A DNA stretch of 64,000 nt from positions 2,437,001 through 2,501,000 of the forward strand of contig NZ_CP084622.1 in the NCBI RefSeq assembly GCF_020422885.1. Direction: 5' to 3'. Below are positions 53,740 to 62,612 of the stretch, piece after piece. The position numbers and the translations under genes are program-made. Source of the DNA: Mesobacillus sp. S13 (GTDB lineage Bacteria; Bacillota; Bacilli; Bacillales; Cytobacillaceae). The first letter of the stretch is position 1, and each line of letters begins with the position of its first letter. The notes below the pieces were generated by a model, which had not been told where the DNA came from, searched no databases, and saw nothing but the letters and a program-made list of their open reading frames with translations.

Positions 53740-54789
53740 TTACAATACCATTTCAGATTGTACGTAATGGTACAAGAGTTTCGCTGTGTTTTCGATAGAA
53801 TCCTTGTGTGTTCTTTCGAATGCGTGTGATGAGTCAATTCCCGGTCCAATCAGTCCATGGATGATGTCGTGCCCTGATCGGATAGCAGCAGATGCGTCTG
53901 ATCCGTAGAATGGATAAATATCGAGTTTGTAGCCGATTTCATTGTCAATCGCAAGCTGTGTCAGCCTTTTCCTTAGCTCGTAATGATATGGGCCGCTCGC
54001 ATCCTTTACGCAGATGGAGACTGTATACTCATCCGTTGACTGGCCATCACCCATTGCACCCATATCGACTGCTAAATACTCTACGGTTTCCGGTGTGATA
54101 TTCGAGTTCCCGCCATAGCCAATTTCTTCATTATTAGAAATTAAAAAGTGTGTAGTGTAAGGCAGTTCTATGTTTTCGCTTTTCATTTGTTTGATTAATT
54201 GAAGCAAGATGGCGACACTTGCTTTATCATCAAGGTGGCGTGATTTTATGTATCCTGAAGGAGTAGTCTGAACGCGCGGATCAAACGATACAAAATCTCC
54301 AACTTCAATTCCAAGTGCTTTGACATCATCTGCGCTATGTACTTTTTCATCAATGCGCACTTCCATGTTGTCCTGATTGCGTTCTGCTTTTCCAGCATCC
54401 TTGTATACATGGACAGAGGTCTGGTGCATTAAAATAGTACCGGTGAACTTTTTGCCGCTGGAGGTTTCAATTTCGCAGTATTCACCTTCGATGGAGTTAT
54501 ACTTGAAGCCGCCAATCAAATCAAGCTTAAGACGTCCACTCGGCTTGATTTCTTTTACGATCGCTCCGAGAGTATCCACATGGGCAGTCAGCATTCTGTG
54601 GTTCAGCTGATCCTTGCCAGGAAGAGTCGCAATCAAACCTCCTTTTCGGTTTCGTTTTGTTTCAACCTGCAATTCGTTCAAATAATTTTCTACATATGTA
54701 ATGACTTCGTTTGTATTTCCTGAAGGGCTGGGGATACTGACCAATTCCTGCAATAAATTTAATGTTTCATCTGTGTTGGGGTATGCCAT
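53740..54789 (-). CDS. M42-family metallo-aminopeptidase
   Basis: 349 residues from the ATG at 54789, behind GAGGAG; the upstream in-frame part is not needed. M42 metal and catalytic motifs: TAHVDTLGAIVKEI, SRHLDDKASVAILLQ, ISNNEEIGYGGNSN (catalytic Glu), VDMGAMGDGQS and GIDSSHAFERTH. It is a cytoplasmic co-catalytic zinc/cobalt aminopeptidase of the glutamyl-aminopeptidase type. It is transcribed opposite to the catabolic genes and is probably unrelated to them. Confidence 0.92.
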   Translation of the reverse strand: MAYPNTDETLNLLQELVSIPSPSGNTNEVITYVENYLNELQVETKRNRKGGLIATLPGKDQLNHRMLTAHVDTLGAIVKEIKPSGRLKLDLIGGFKYNSIEGEYCEIETSSGKKFTGTILMHQTSVHVYKDAGKAERNQDNMEVRIDEKVHSADDVKALGIEVGDFVSFDPRVQTTPSGYIKSRHLDDKASVAILLQLIKQMKSENIELPYTTHFLISNNEEIGYGGNSNITPETVEYLAVDMGAMGDGQSTDEYTVSICVKDASGPYHYELRKRLTQLAIDNEIGYKLDIYPFYGSDASAAIRSGHDIIHGLIGPGIDSSHAFERTHKDSIENTAKLLYHYVQSEMVL

Positions 54790-54938
54790 AATAAAACTCC
54801 TCTCAAATAAAAATCTTCGCATAATTCATATTATAAACTTTTTTCTCGCAGCAAAGTAAACCTTTATCCAAAATACAGTAATCACCTACCAAGTCTATTC
54901 ATATTTTGATTATGGATGCAGTTTTGGGAGGGATTAAG

Positions 54939-55838
54939 ATGAATGGGTATTGGTTCAGGTATTCATTGCTGGAATGGTGCAGGGAGATGGAAGCGAAATG
55001 GACTTCAGTAAAAGGGCAACTTAGAGATTCCGCTGATGAAACCGCCTTAAATCAATGGGAAGCAAATCTTCTGACACTGAAAGCTCATGCCGAAAATTCC
55101 ATGGATGATGAAGCACTATATGCTCAAGCTAGAAGCTTATATGACGAGCTTGCGGGATATTTATATGGCTCTGGATCAGAAATTGATCGGCAGCAAGGCC
55201 AGAGACTTCAGCCTGTTCCTATAGGCGGCCACAAACTTCCTCCGTTGCCTTATGCTTATGATGCGCTTGAGCCTGTGATTGATCAGCAGATAATGAGACT
55301 TCACCATTTAAAGCACCACCAGAGCTATGTAAACGGATTGAACAAGGCAGAAACAGAAATGCAGAAAGCAAGACAAACAGGCGATTTCGGTTTGATTAAA
55401 CATTGGGAAAGAGAAGCAGCCTTCAATGGAGCCGGCCATTATCTCCATACAATTTTTTGGAACATCATGAGCCCAAATGGCGGCGGCACACCAAAGGGAC
55501 AGCTCGGGAAAGCAATCAACGATTCATTCGGCAGCTTTGATGGATTCAAAAAACATTTTTCAGAAGCCGCCAAAAATGTTGAAGCAGTTGGCTGGGCAAT
55601 TCTTGTTTGGTCACCTCGTTCCCACAGGTTGGAAATCCTCCAGGCTGAAAAGCATCAAAACTTAACCCAGTGGGATGTTGTCCCTTTACTTGTCTTGGAT
55701 GTTTGGGAGCATGCTTATTATCTGCAGTATAAGAACGAACGGGCTAAATATGTTGAAAACTGGTGGAAGGTCGTCAACTGGAAAGAAGTAGAGCAGCGGT
55801 TTAATAAGGCCAGAACATTGGCATGGCAGCCTTTTTGA
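54939..55838 (+). CDS. sodF: Fe/Mn superoxide dismutase with N-terminal extension
   Basis: 299 residues from ATG 54939 (GGGAGGG upstream). An approximately 90-residue N-terminal helical extension (YSLLEWCREMEAKWTSVK) precedes the SOD core, as in SodF of B. subtilis. The metal ligands are present: His in MRLHHLKHHQSYVNGLN, His in FNGAGHYLHTIFW, and Asp and His in LLVLDVWEHAYYLQYKN. It removes superoxide in the cytoplasm. Monocistronic with a weak terminator. Confidence 0.93.
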   Translation: MNGYWFRYSLLEWCREMEAKWTSVKGQLRDSADETALNQWEANLLTLKAHAENSMDDEALYAQARSLYDELAGYLYGSGSEIDRQQGQRLQPVPIGGHKLPPLPYAYDALEPVIDQQIMRLHHLKHHQSYVNGLNKAETEMQKARQTGDFGLIKHWEREAAFNGAGHYLHTIFWNIMSPNGGGTPKGQLGKAINDSFGSFDGFKKHFSEAAKNVEAVGWAILVWSPRSHRLEILQAEKHQNLTQWDVVPLLVLDVWEHAYYLQYKNERAKYVENWWKVVNWKEVEQRFNKARTLAWQPF

Positions 55839-55840
55839 GG

Positions 55841-55865
55841 AGTGACTTAATGTCACCCTTTTTTT
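55841..55865 (+). terminator. Weak terminator after sodF
   Basis: A short stem GTGAC-TTAAT-GTCAC followed by CCTTTTTTTG. Confidence 0.55.
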
Positions 55866-55918
55866 GTATAAAAGCCTCCCTTTAGCAAACACTAAACATA
55901 TGTTCGGGAGGTGTTTTT

Positions 55919-56230
55919 ATGGAAAGTAAAGATTATAACCAGATTTACAATGAATACAAGGAACAAAGCCAGGGGCAGGCAGAGCTGGAAGCAAACTCAC
56001 CGCAACCAGGAAAAGAGCAAATCGTTGCCGTACGAAAAAATGATGATGGTGACCTGATTGCTTTTAAAACTGAGAGCGGGAGAGAGCTCGATTATGTTTC
56101 AGCGCTGTCTGAAGCAAAAGCGGGCAAGCTTGCACACGTTGATGTATTCCATAAATACGGCCGCGATATTCTGAGGAGCGAGCCAGATGGAATTAAGGAA
56201 AACAATCTCGATCATTTACCTCATTTTTAG
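55919..56230 (+). CDS. DUF3892 protein
   Basis: 103 residues; ATG behind GGGAGGTG. The C-terminal 70 residues (IVAVRKNDDGDLIAFKTESGRELDYV, ALSEAKAGKLAHVDVFHKYGRD, IRSEPDGI-like ending) match DUF3892, a common small Bacillaceae family of unknown function. Monocistronic, with its own terminator. Confidence 0.85.
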   Translation: MESKDYNQIYNEYKEQSQGQAELEANSPQPGKEQIVAVRKNDDGDLIAFKTESGRELDYVSALSEAKAGKLAHVDVFHKYGRDILRSEPDGIKENNLDHLPHF

Positions 56231-56254
56231 CAGGGAGATTTCCCTGCATTTTTT
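56230..56254 (+). terminator. Terminator of the DUF3892 gene
   Basis: GCAGGGA-GATT-TCCCTGC followed by ATTTTTT. Confidence 0.9.
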
Positions 56255-56263
56255 ATAAATTAC

Positions 56264-56292
56264 TTGATTTTTCAGAAAGTTCAATCTAAAAT
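56264..56292 (+). promoter_or_regulatory. Promoter of the third catabolic operon
   Basis: TTGATT, 17 bp, TAAAAT. The expected start (about 56299) is immediately before operator site 3. Confidence 0.7.
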
Positions 56293-56300
56293 AAAACTAA

Positions 56301-56320
56301 CATACCAACCGGTAGGTATG
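56301..56320. promoter_or_regulatory. TetR-type operator, site 3 (best palindrome)
   Basis: CATACCAACCGGTAGGTATG, a 20-bp palindrome with only one mismatched pair, sitting right at the inferred transcription start. Confidence 0.85.
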
Positions 56321-56389
56321 TAATGAGAAGTTATGACATATATTTTTAATAGACTATCAGAATTCAAGTATAGGATGGGAGTGACAAGT

Positions 56390-57565
56390 ATGCATTTACG
56401 CCTTACAGAAGAACAAAAAATGGTGCAAAAAACGATTCGCAGATTTGTGGAAAAAGAATTAATGCCGCTCGAAAATGAAGTCTTAAGAAATGAGAGAGAA
56501 GGACGGCCAAGCCTTCCTCCCGGAAAAATGAATGAATTGCAGATGAAGGCTAAAGAAGCAGGTTTCTGGGGGATCAATACACCAGAACAATATGGCGGTG
56601 CCGATTTGGGCCAGATGATGATGGCCATCGTCCTGATGGAAGTTTCGAAAACGTTCGTGCCTTTCCAATTTGGCGGTTCGGCAGACAACATTCTTTACTA
56701 TGGAAATGAAGAACAAAAGCAGAAGTACCTGATTCCAACCATCAACGGTGAGAAAAAATCATGCTTTGCGATGACAGAACCTGGAGCGGGCTCAGATACA
56801 AGAAATATTAAAATGACAGCTGTGAAGGACGGAAATGAATGGGTACTGAACGGTGAGAAAACTTTTATTACAGGTGGAAACGAGGCTGACTTTGTCATGG
56901 TCATCGCGATCACGGATAAAGAAAAGCACCGTGCCACTGGCCGTGACGGGGTGACCTGCTTTATTGTCGACCGGGATATGGGCTGGAAATCAGAGTTTAT
57001 ACATACGATGGGCGAATGGGGGCCGGCGGGACTGGTGTTTGATAACGTCCGTGTACCAGAGGAAAATATCCTGGGCGAAGTAGATGGAGGCTATAAACTG
57101 GGACTGGAATGGATCGGATTTGCAAGATGGGTTGTTGGTGCAAGGGCGATAGGAGCCGCGGAACGCTTGCTGCAAATGGCGATTGACTATTCAAAAGAAC
57201 GGATTACTTTTGGCAAGCCGATTGCCGAAAGACAAGCTATCCAATGGATGATCGCGGATTCCGCAGTGGAAATCGAAGCCGCAAGATGGCTCGTGCTCAA
57301 TGCAGCCTATACTCTGGATGCCGGTGAAGATAACAGGCATATGGCATCCATGGCAAAATTGTATGGTTCCAATATGGGGAACAGGGTTGTGGACCGTGTT
57401 ATGCAAATTCATGGAGGTATGGGCTACACAAGGGAACTGCCGATCGAGCGCTGGTATCGTGAAGCAAGACTTTGGAGAATTTACGACGGCACGGATGAAA
57501 TCCAACGAATGATCATCGCCAGGGACCTTTTGAAAGGACATGTGAAGATCGGCCAGTTTGTTTAA
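56390..57565 (+). CDS. Acyl-CoA dehydrogenase
   Basis: 391 residues from ATG 56390 (GGGAGTG upstream; the longer frame from 56333 has no good site). ACAD motifs: CFAMTEPGAGSDTRNIKMTA, WVLNGEKTFITGGNEADF, EWGPAGLVFDNVRVPEENILG, ARWVVGARAIGAAERLLQ and RIYDGTDEIQRMIIARDLLKG with catalytic Glu. It makes 2-enoyl-CoA and gives electrons to ETF. First gene of the operon under operator site 3, followed by an SDR and a MaoC pair. Confidence 0.93.
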   Translation: MHLRLTEEQKMVQKTIRRFVEKELMPLENEVLRNEREGRPSLPPGKMNELQMKAKEAGFWGINTPEQYGGADLGQMMMAIVLMEVSKTFVPFQFGGSADNILYYGNEEQKQKYLIPTINGEKKSCFAMTEPGAGSDTRNIKMTAVKDGNEWVLNGEKTFITGGNEADFVMVIAITDKEKHRATGRDGVTCFIVDRDMGWKSEFIHTMGEWGPAGLVFDNVRVPEENILGEVDGGYKLGLEWIGFARWVVGARAIGAAERLLQMAIDYSKERITFGKPIAERQAIQWMIADSAVEIEAARWLVLNAAYTLDAGEDNRHMASMAKLYGSNMGNRVVDRVMQIHGGMGYTRELPIERWYREARLWRIYDGTDEIQRMIIARDLLKGHVKIGQFV

Positions 57566-57573
57566 TAGATAAT

Positions 57574-57587
57574 TGTAAGCGTTAACA
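57574..57587. promoter_or_regulatory. CcpA cre box (perfect consensus)
   Basis: TGTAAGCGTTAACA fits TGWAANCGNTNWCA at every position. It lies between the acyl-CoA dehydrogenase stop and the SDR start, so it could act as a roadblock within the operon. Confidence 0.75.
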
Positions 57588-57613
57588 GAGTGATAGATAG
57601 AGGAGGAACTAGA

Positions 57614-58378
57614 ATGGCAGGAAGATTTGAGGGCAAGGTTGCTTTTGTGACGGGAGGAAGCAGAGGAATCGGGAAAGGGATTGTTCAACTTTTCGCAGAG
57701 GAAGGTGCGAAGGTTGCTTTTATTGACTTGAATGAGGAAGCGTTGGCGGAAACCACAAGTGAGCTGCGTGAAAAAGGATACGAGGTTTTCTCCAAAGTAG
57801 CAAATGTGACGGACTCCGAACAGGTGGAACAAGCAATGAAAGAGGTGCATGACACTTTTGGCTCTGTCGACATCCTTGTGAACAATGCAGGTGTCATCCG
57901 CGATAATCTGCTGTTCAAAATGACAGATTCCGATTGGCAAACAGTCATGGATGTCCATTTGAAAGGTTCGTTCAATGCTGCTAAAGCAGCTCAGAAGTAT
58001 ATGGTAGAACAGAAATATGGGCGGATCATCAATATTTCATCCACCTCCGCTCTTGGCAACAGAGGCCAGGCAAACTATGCAGCCGCAAAGGCAGGCCTCC
58101 AGGGTTTTACTAAGACACTCGCAATTGAGCTGGGACGTTATGGGATAACAGCCAATTCAGTCGCTCCAGGTTTTATCGAGACGGAAATGACGAAAGAAAC
58201 TGCCGCTCGAATCGGAATCTCGTTCGATGACTTGATTAAGCACAGTGTGGCTAGCATTCCGGTCGGCAGGAGCGGAAAACCTGCGGATATCGCCAATGCA
58301 GTTGCCTTCTTTGCTGATGAAAAATCGTCCTTTGTCAACGGCCAGGTCATCTATGTAGCTGGCGGTCCAAAAAATTAA
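57614..58378 (+). CDS. FabG-like short-chain dehydrogenase
   Basis: 254 residues from ATG 57614 (GAGGAGGAAC upstream). TGGSRGIGKGI, NNAGVIRDNLLFKMT, ISSTSALGNRGQANYAAAKAG (Tyr-x3-Lys) and a C-terminal VIYVAGGPKN. The NNAGxxRDxLLxxM pattern is typical of 3-oxoacyl-ACP/CoA reductases. It probably interconverts 3-hydroxyacyl- and 3-oxoacyl-CoA next to the MaoC hydratase pair. Confidence 0.9.
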   Translation: MAGRFEGKVAFVTGGSRGIGKGIVQLFAEEGAKVAFIDLNEEALAETTSELREKGYEVFSKVANVTDSEQVEQAMKEVHDTFGSVDILVNNAGVIRDNLLFKMTDSDWQTVMDVHLKGSFNAAKAAQKYMVEQKYGRIINISSTSALGNRGQANYAAAKAGLQGFTKTLAIELGRYGITANSVAPGFIETEMTKETAARIGISFDDLIKHSVASIPVGRSGKPADIANAVAFFADEKSSFVNGQVIYVAGGPKN

Positions 58379-58395
58379 TGTGAGGTGAAGAACCT

Positions 58396-58845
58396 GTGTT
58401 CAAAGAGCATATTGGCAAACAGTCCAACAAAGTTAAAAACATTGTGGAACGCGGCGCTGTCAGGAAATTTGCCGAAGCAATCGGAGATCTTCATCCCATT
58501 TTCATTGATGAGGAAACTGGCAAAAGATCAAGATATAACAGGAATATAGCCCCGCCAACTTTTCCGAGGGTTTTTGATTACGGAACAATCGAGGGCCTGC
58601 ATCTTCCTAATAAAGGCTTGATTCATGGCGAACAGACTTATCATTACGAACGACCTTTGCTTGTTGGGGAAGAAATAACCTGTTACTCGGTGATCAAAAA
58701 TTATTTCGAAAAGAAAGGAACTCAGGGGGAGATGGGCTTTCTTGTATTAGAAAGCTTTGGTGAGGATGAAATGGGAAAACTAGTTTTTTCCTCCACTCAA
58801 ACTGTCATTATCACGGAAGCAGTAAGAAAGGTGTTGATCGGATGA
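58396..58845 (+). CDS. MaoC-like dehydratase, FAS1-type N-terminal half
   Basis: 149 residues with GTG start behind GAGGTGAAG. Hot-dog fold of the MaoC_dehydrat_N kind: ERGAVRKFAEAIGDLHPIFIDEE, APPTFPRVFDYG, LIHGEQTYHYERPLLVGEEI. It lacks the full catalytic Asp-x-x-x-x-His of hydratase 2 and usually pairs with a partner. It overlaps the next gene by 4 bp, so the two should form one heteromeric (R)-specific enoyl-CoA hydratase. Confidence 0.87.
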   Translation: MFKEHIGKQSNKVKNIVERGAVRKFAEAIGDLHPIFIDEETGKRSRYNRNIAPPTFPRVFDYGTIEGLHLPNKGLIHGEQTYHYERPLLVGEEITCYSVIKNYFEKKGTQGEMGFLVLESFGEDEMGKLVFSSTQTVIITEAVRKVLIG

Positions 58846-59249
58846 GCAGTTTAGCAGAATTGAAGGTAGGAGAATCCCTGAAGGAGGTCCAGCTTGAACC
58901 TGTCGACCGGATTACCCTGATCAAATATGCTGATGCCTCAGGAGATTACAATCCAATCCATACAATCGATGATGAAGCTATGAAAGCTGGGTTACCGGGA
59001 ATCATCGCTCATGGCATGTGGACAATGGGCAACCTGGCAAAGCTATTCACTGATTTTTACGAGGAAGGATTCATTCAGGATTATACGATTCGGTTTAAAG
59101 GGATGGTGTTCCTGAATGACGTAGTCACTCTCCAGGCTGAACTGGCTGAGGAAAATGCGAACATCCTTAGATTCAACGTTAAGGCAGTCAATCAAAATGG
59201 CAATGAAGTCATTAAGGGAGACGTCCTCTATCATCGGTATGCTTCTTAG
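58842..59249 (+). CDS. MaoC-like (R)-specific enoyl-CoA hydratase
   Basis: 135 residues; ATG overlapping the previous stop. Hydratase 2 motif: KYADASGDYNPIHTIDDEAMKAGLPGIIAHGM with catalytic Asp and His. It hydrates 2-enoyl-CoA to (R)-3-hydroxyacyl-CoA, with the preceding half-domain as partner. This gives the operon its own stereospecific hydration step next to an SDR. A terminator follows. Confidence 0.9.
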   Translation: MSSLAELKVGESLKEVQLEPVDRITLIKYADASGDYNPIHTIDDEAMKAGLPGIIAHGMWTMGNLAKLFTDFYEEGFIQDYTIRFKGMVFLNDVVTLQAELAEENANILRFNVKAVNQNGNEVIKGDVLYHRYAS

Positions 59250-59256
59250 TAACCAA

Positions 59257-59285
59257 AAACCCGGCATAAAATTGCTGGGTTTATT
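59257..59285 (+). terminator. Terminator of the third operon
   Basis: AAACCCGGC-ATAAAATT-GCTGGGTTT, 9 bp with one G-U; the T-run is short. Confidence 0.65.
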
Positions 59286-59408
59286 GCTATAACGGGCATT
59301 GGATGCCACTTAGGAATATAACGTGATTTTAAGGAATATCGACTTCCAATTCACTACTTGTATCTGGAATTTCTAATTCAAAAAGAAGAACCGAGGTGTT
59401 AAACCCAA

Positions 59409-60554
59409 GTGAACTTTGATTTTGACGAAGATGTACTCGCGTTAAAAAGAAATGTCCGTGATTTTATCCAGAGTGAAGTCGAGCCTGTTGCGATGCAAAT
59501 CGAAGAAGAGGACAAAATTCCGCAAAACATTATACAGCTTTCCAGGGAAATGGGCCTCTTTGGATTAAGCATACCGGAGGAATATGGCGGGCTCGGTATC
59601 GGAATGGTGGAGAAATGTGCGCTGTATGAGGAGATCGGCCAGACGCACAATGGCTATACAACATTAATTGGAGCGCATACCGGGATTGGCACAGTCGGGA
59701 TCGTCGAGCTGGGCAATCAGCAGCAGAAGCGAAAATATTTGCCTGCTATGGCCGCCGGAGAAAAAATCGGTGCCTTTGCTCTCACAGAACCTGATGCCGG
59801 TTCGAATGCGGTCAACCTAAAAACGACAGCGGTCAAAAAAGGCGATAAATATGTACTCAACGGTTTGAAGCACTATATTACAAATGCAATTGAGGCGAGT
59901 GTTTTTACAGTGATGGCAGTAACTGACTCTGAAAAGGGGGCAAAGGGAATCACTTCGTTTATCGTTGAGAAGGACTTTCCCGGCTTCGAGCTTGGCAAAG
60001 TAGAAAAAAAGATGGGCCTGAAGGGGTCCCATTCAGCAGAATTGGTGTTCGAGGATTGTGAGGTTCCAGTTGAAAATGTTCTTGGAACTGAAGGCCAAGG
60101 CTATGTAAATGCGTTGAAAATATTGGCCAATGGAAGGGCTGGCCTCGCAGCACGTAATCTGGGGTCATGCCAGAAACTCCTTGACATGTCTGTTGCCTAC
60201 GCTAAAGAGAGGATCCAGTTCGGAAAACCGATTATCAAGCACCAGGCAGTAAGCCATATGCTAGCAGAAATGGCTGTGGAGATCGAAGCACTCAGGTCTT
60301 TTACATACCGAGTTGCCTGGATGGTTGATTCCGGCCAAAAGGTCATCAAGGAAGCTGCCATGCTAAAGCTCTATGGATCGGAGGTTTACAACAGGGTCGC
60401 CGATAAAGCAGTGCAGATTCATGGCGGTCTCGGTTATATATCAGATTACCCGGTTGAAAGATATTTCCGTGATGCTCGGATCGCAAGAATTTATGAGGGC
60501 ACGTCTGAAATACAGAAAAACATAATAGCTGCCCAGCTTGAAAAAGAGTATTAA
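59409..60554 (+). CDS. Acyl-CoA dehydrogenase
   Basis: 381 residues, GTG start; GAGGTG lies 12 bases upstream, rather far. Motifs: AFALTEPDAGSNAVNLKTTA, YVLNGLKHYITNA, KKMGLKGSHSAELVFEDCEVPVENVLG, and RIYEGTSEIQKNIIAAQLEKEY with catalytic Glu. It is a short/medium-chain-type ACAD. 50 bp before the next ACAD gene, with operator site 4 between them. Confidence 0.92.
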   Translation: MNFDFDEDVLALKRNVRDFIQSEVEPVAMQIEEEDKIPQNIIQLSREMGLFGLSIPEEYGGLGIGMVEKCALYEEIGQTHNGYTTLIGAHTGIGTVGIVELGNQQQKRKYLPAMAAGEKIGAFALTEPDAGSNAVNLKTTAVKKGDKYVLNGLKHYITNAIEASVFTVMAVTDSEKGAKGITSFIVEKDFPGFELGKVEKKMGLKGSHSAELVFEDCEVPVENVLGTEGQGYVNALKILANGRAGLAARNLGSCQKLLDMSVAYAKERIQFGKPIIKHQAVSHMLAEMAVEIEALRSFTYRVAWMVDSGQKVIKEAAMLKLYGSEVYNRVADKAVQIHGGLGYISDYPVERYFRDARIARIYEGTSEIQKNIIAAQLEKEY

Positions 60555-60562
60555 CACGCCAA

Positions 60563-60582
60563 CATACCTACTAGTTAGTATG
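60563..60582. promoter_or_regulatory. TetR-type operator, site 4 (variant core)
   Basis: CATACCTACTAGTTAGTATG, same flanks with ACTAGT core. It lies 23 bp before the ATG of the ACAD11-like gene. Confidence 0.7.
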
Positions 60583-60604
60583 AAAAAAGAAAGAGGTGGT
60601 ATGG

Positions 60605-61810
60605 ATGAATTTTAACCATACGGAGAAGGTAAAGGAATACCAGGCCAGGCTAACTGAATTCATGGATGAATACATTTATCCTAATGAGAAGGTATACAAA
60701 GACCAGATAGATAAGAATGACCCTTTTTCAAAAGTTCCTCCAATTATGGAAGAGCTGAAGAATAAAGCGAAAGAGAAAGGACTTTGGAACTTGTTTTTAC
60801 CTGAGAGCCAATACGGCGAAGGCCTTACCAACCTTGAGTACGCACCGCTTTGTGAAATCATGGGAAGGTCAAGCATCGCTCCAGAGGTGTTCAATTGTGC
60901 TGCGCCTGATACGGGAAATATGGAAGTTCTCGTCCGTTACGGAACTGAAGAACATAAGGAACAATGGCTGAAACCGCTCCTTGATGGCGAGATCAGGTCC
61001 TGCTTCTCGATGACAGAGCCTGACGTCGCTTCCTCCGACGCAACGAATATCCAGGCAAGCATCGTCCGTGATGGTGATGAGTATGTCATAAACGGAACAA
61101 AATGGTGGTCTTCCGGTGCAGGAGATCCTCGCTGCAAGATTGCGATCGTGATGGGTAAAAATGATCCAGATGCCCCGAAGCATGAACAGCAATCTATGAT
61201 TCTTGTTCCTCTTGATACTCCAGGAGTAACGATTAAAAGAATCCTGCCTGTATTTGGGTACGACCATGCGCCTCATGGACACGCAGAAATAGAATACAAG
61301 AATGTGAGAGTGCCAGCCTCCAATATGCTATGGGGAGAAGGAAAAGGCTTTGCCATTGCTCAGGGCCGTCTTGGACCAGGGAGAATCCATCACTGCATGA
61401 GAACGATTGGCGCGGCCGAACGTGCATTGGAAGAGATGTCAAAACGGGTTCTTCAAAGGACTGCATTCGGAAAAAGGCTCGCCGACCAGGGTGTCATCCA
61501 GGAGTGGATCGCGGAAGCAAGGATTGATATCGAGCAGGCGAGACTCCTGACATTGAAGGCTGCCTACATGATGGATACGGTAGGAAACAAAGAAGCCAAG
61601 GCTGAAATCGCGATGATTAAAGTGGTTGCTCCTAATATGGCACTGAAAATCATCGACAGAGCTATCCAGGCATTTGGTGCGGCAGGTGTAAGTGATGACT
61701 TCACTCTCGCAGCGGCATGGGCGAATATCAGGACTCTAAGATTGGCGGATGGCCCTGATGAGGTACACAAACGAGCGATTGCAAAATACGAACTGAAAAA
61801 ATATATGTAA
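60605..61810 (+). CDS. ACAD10/ACAD11-like acyl-CoA dehydrogenase
   Basis: 401 residues from ATG 60605 (AAGAGGTGG upstream). It matches the dehydrogenase half of human ACAD11 closely: [46 protein letters not shown], the stretch [22 protein letters not shown] and [19 protein letters not shown]. In that family a kinase first phosphorylates a 4-hydroxyacyl-CoA and the ACAD then removes the phosphate. A kinase gene starts three genes downstream (63813). Confidence 0.92.
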   Translation: MNFNHTEKVKEYQARLTEFMDEYIYPNEKVYKDQIDKNDPFSKVPPIMEELKNKAKEKGLWNLFLPESQYGEGLTNLEYAPLCEIMGRSSIAPEVFNCAAPDTGNMEVLVRYGTEEHKEQWLKPLLDGEIRSCFSMTEPDVASSDATNIQASIVRDGDEYVINGTKWWSSGAGDPRCKIAIVMGKNDPDAPKHEQQSMILVPLDTPGVTIKRILPVFGYDHAPHGHAEIEYKNVRVPASNMLWGEGKGFAIAQGRLGPGRIHHCMRTIGAAERALEEMSKRVLQRTAFGKRLADQGVIQEWIAEARIDIEQARLLTLKAAYMMDTVGNKEAKAEIAMIKVVAPNMALKIIDRAIQAFGAAGVSDDFTLAAAWANIRTLRLADGPDEVHKRAIAKYELKKYM

Positions 61811-61823
61811 GGAGGAGACATCA

Positions 61824-62597
61824 ATGCATGTATCTGAATTATTTTCACTTAAAGGAAAAGTAGCGATTGTCACTGGCGGAGGAAGAGGCCTTGGGGAACA
61901 AATCGCGATTGGTTTCGCAGAAGCAGGTGCCAATGTCGTAGTTTGCTCACGGCGGGTCGAAGCCTGTGAAGAAGTTAGCGAGAAATTGAAGGGAATTGGT
62001 GTTGAATCCATAGCTCTTAAATGTGACATCACCAATCCGGAAGATGTGAAGAGCGTAGTAGAACAAACTGTGGAGAAATTCGGCCGGATCGATATCCTTG
62101 TCAATAACAGTGGAGCTTCCTGGGGAGCGCCGGCTGAGGAAATGCCGCTTGAAGCATGGCAAAAGGTATTGAATGTCAATGTAACAGGAACTTTCTTAAT
62201 GTCCCAGGCGGCTGGGAAAGTCATGCTGGAACAAGGGTCCGGCAAGATTATCAACATTGCCTCTGTTGCTGGACTGAAAGGCTCCAATCCAAAGGTAATG
62301 GACGCAATTGGCTATAACGCCAGCAAAGGGGCTGTCATTACTTTTACAAAGGACCTGGCAGCAAAATGGGGACCGCGCGGAATCTATGTTAATGCGATTG
62401 CACCGGGTTTCTTTCCGACAAAGATGTCAAAGGGACTGCTGGAAAAAGGTGGCCAGGCAATTCTTGAGGGAACTCCATTACGAAAATTCGGCTCTGACAC
62501 GGACCTTAAGGGCGTAGCAGTATTCCTGGCGGCAGCAGCGTCTGATTACATTACTGGTGATGTAGTCGTTGTGGATGGCGGGACACATGTACTGTAA
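61824..62597 (+). CDS. Short-chain dehydrogenase (SDR)
   Basis: 257 residues. The start is ATG behind AAGGAGGAG. Motifs: TGGGRGLGEQIA, VNNSGASWGAPAE, GYNASKGAVITFTKDLA (Tyr-x3-Lys) and VVDGGTHVL at the C-terminus. Arg after the second strand (SRRVEACEE) suggests NADP(H). In the operon it probably oxidises or reduces the hydroxyl of the acyl-CoA intermediate. Confidence 0.9.
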   Translation: MHVSELFSLKGKVAIVTGGGRGLGEQIAIGFAEAGANVVVCSRRVEACEEVSEKLKGIGVESIALKCDITNPEDVKSVVEQTVEKFGRIDILVNNSGASWGAPAEEMPLEAWQKVLNVNVTGTFLMSQAAGKVMLEQGSGKIINIASVAGLKGSNPKVMDAIGYNASKGAVITFTKDLAAKWGPRGIYVNAIAPGFFPTKMSKGLLEKGGQAILEGTPLRKFGSDTDLKGVAVFLAAAASDYITGDVVVVDGGTHVL

Positions 62598-62612
62598 AAG
62601 GAGGCAGCTCCA

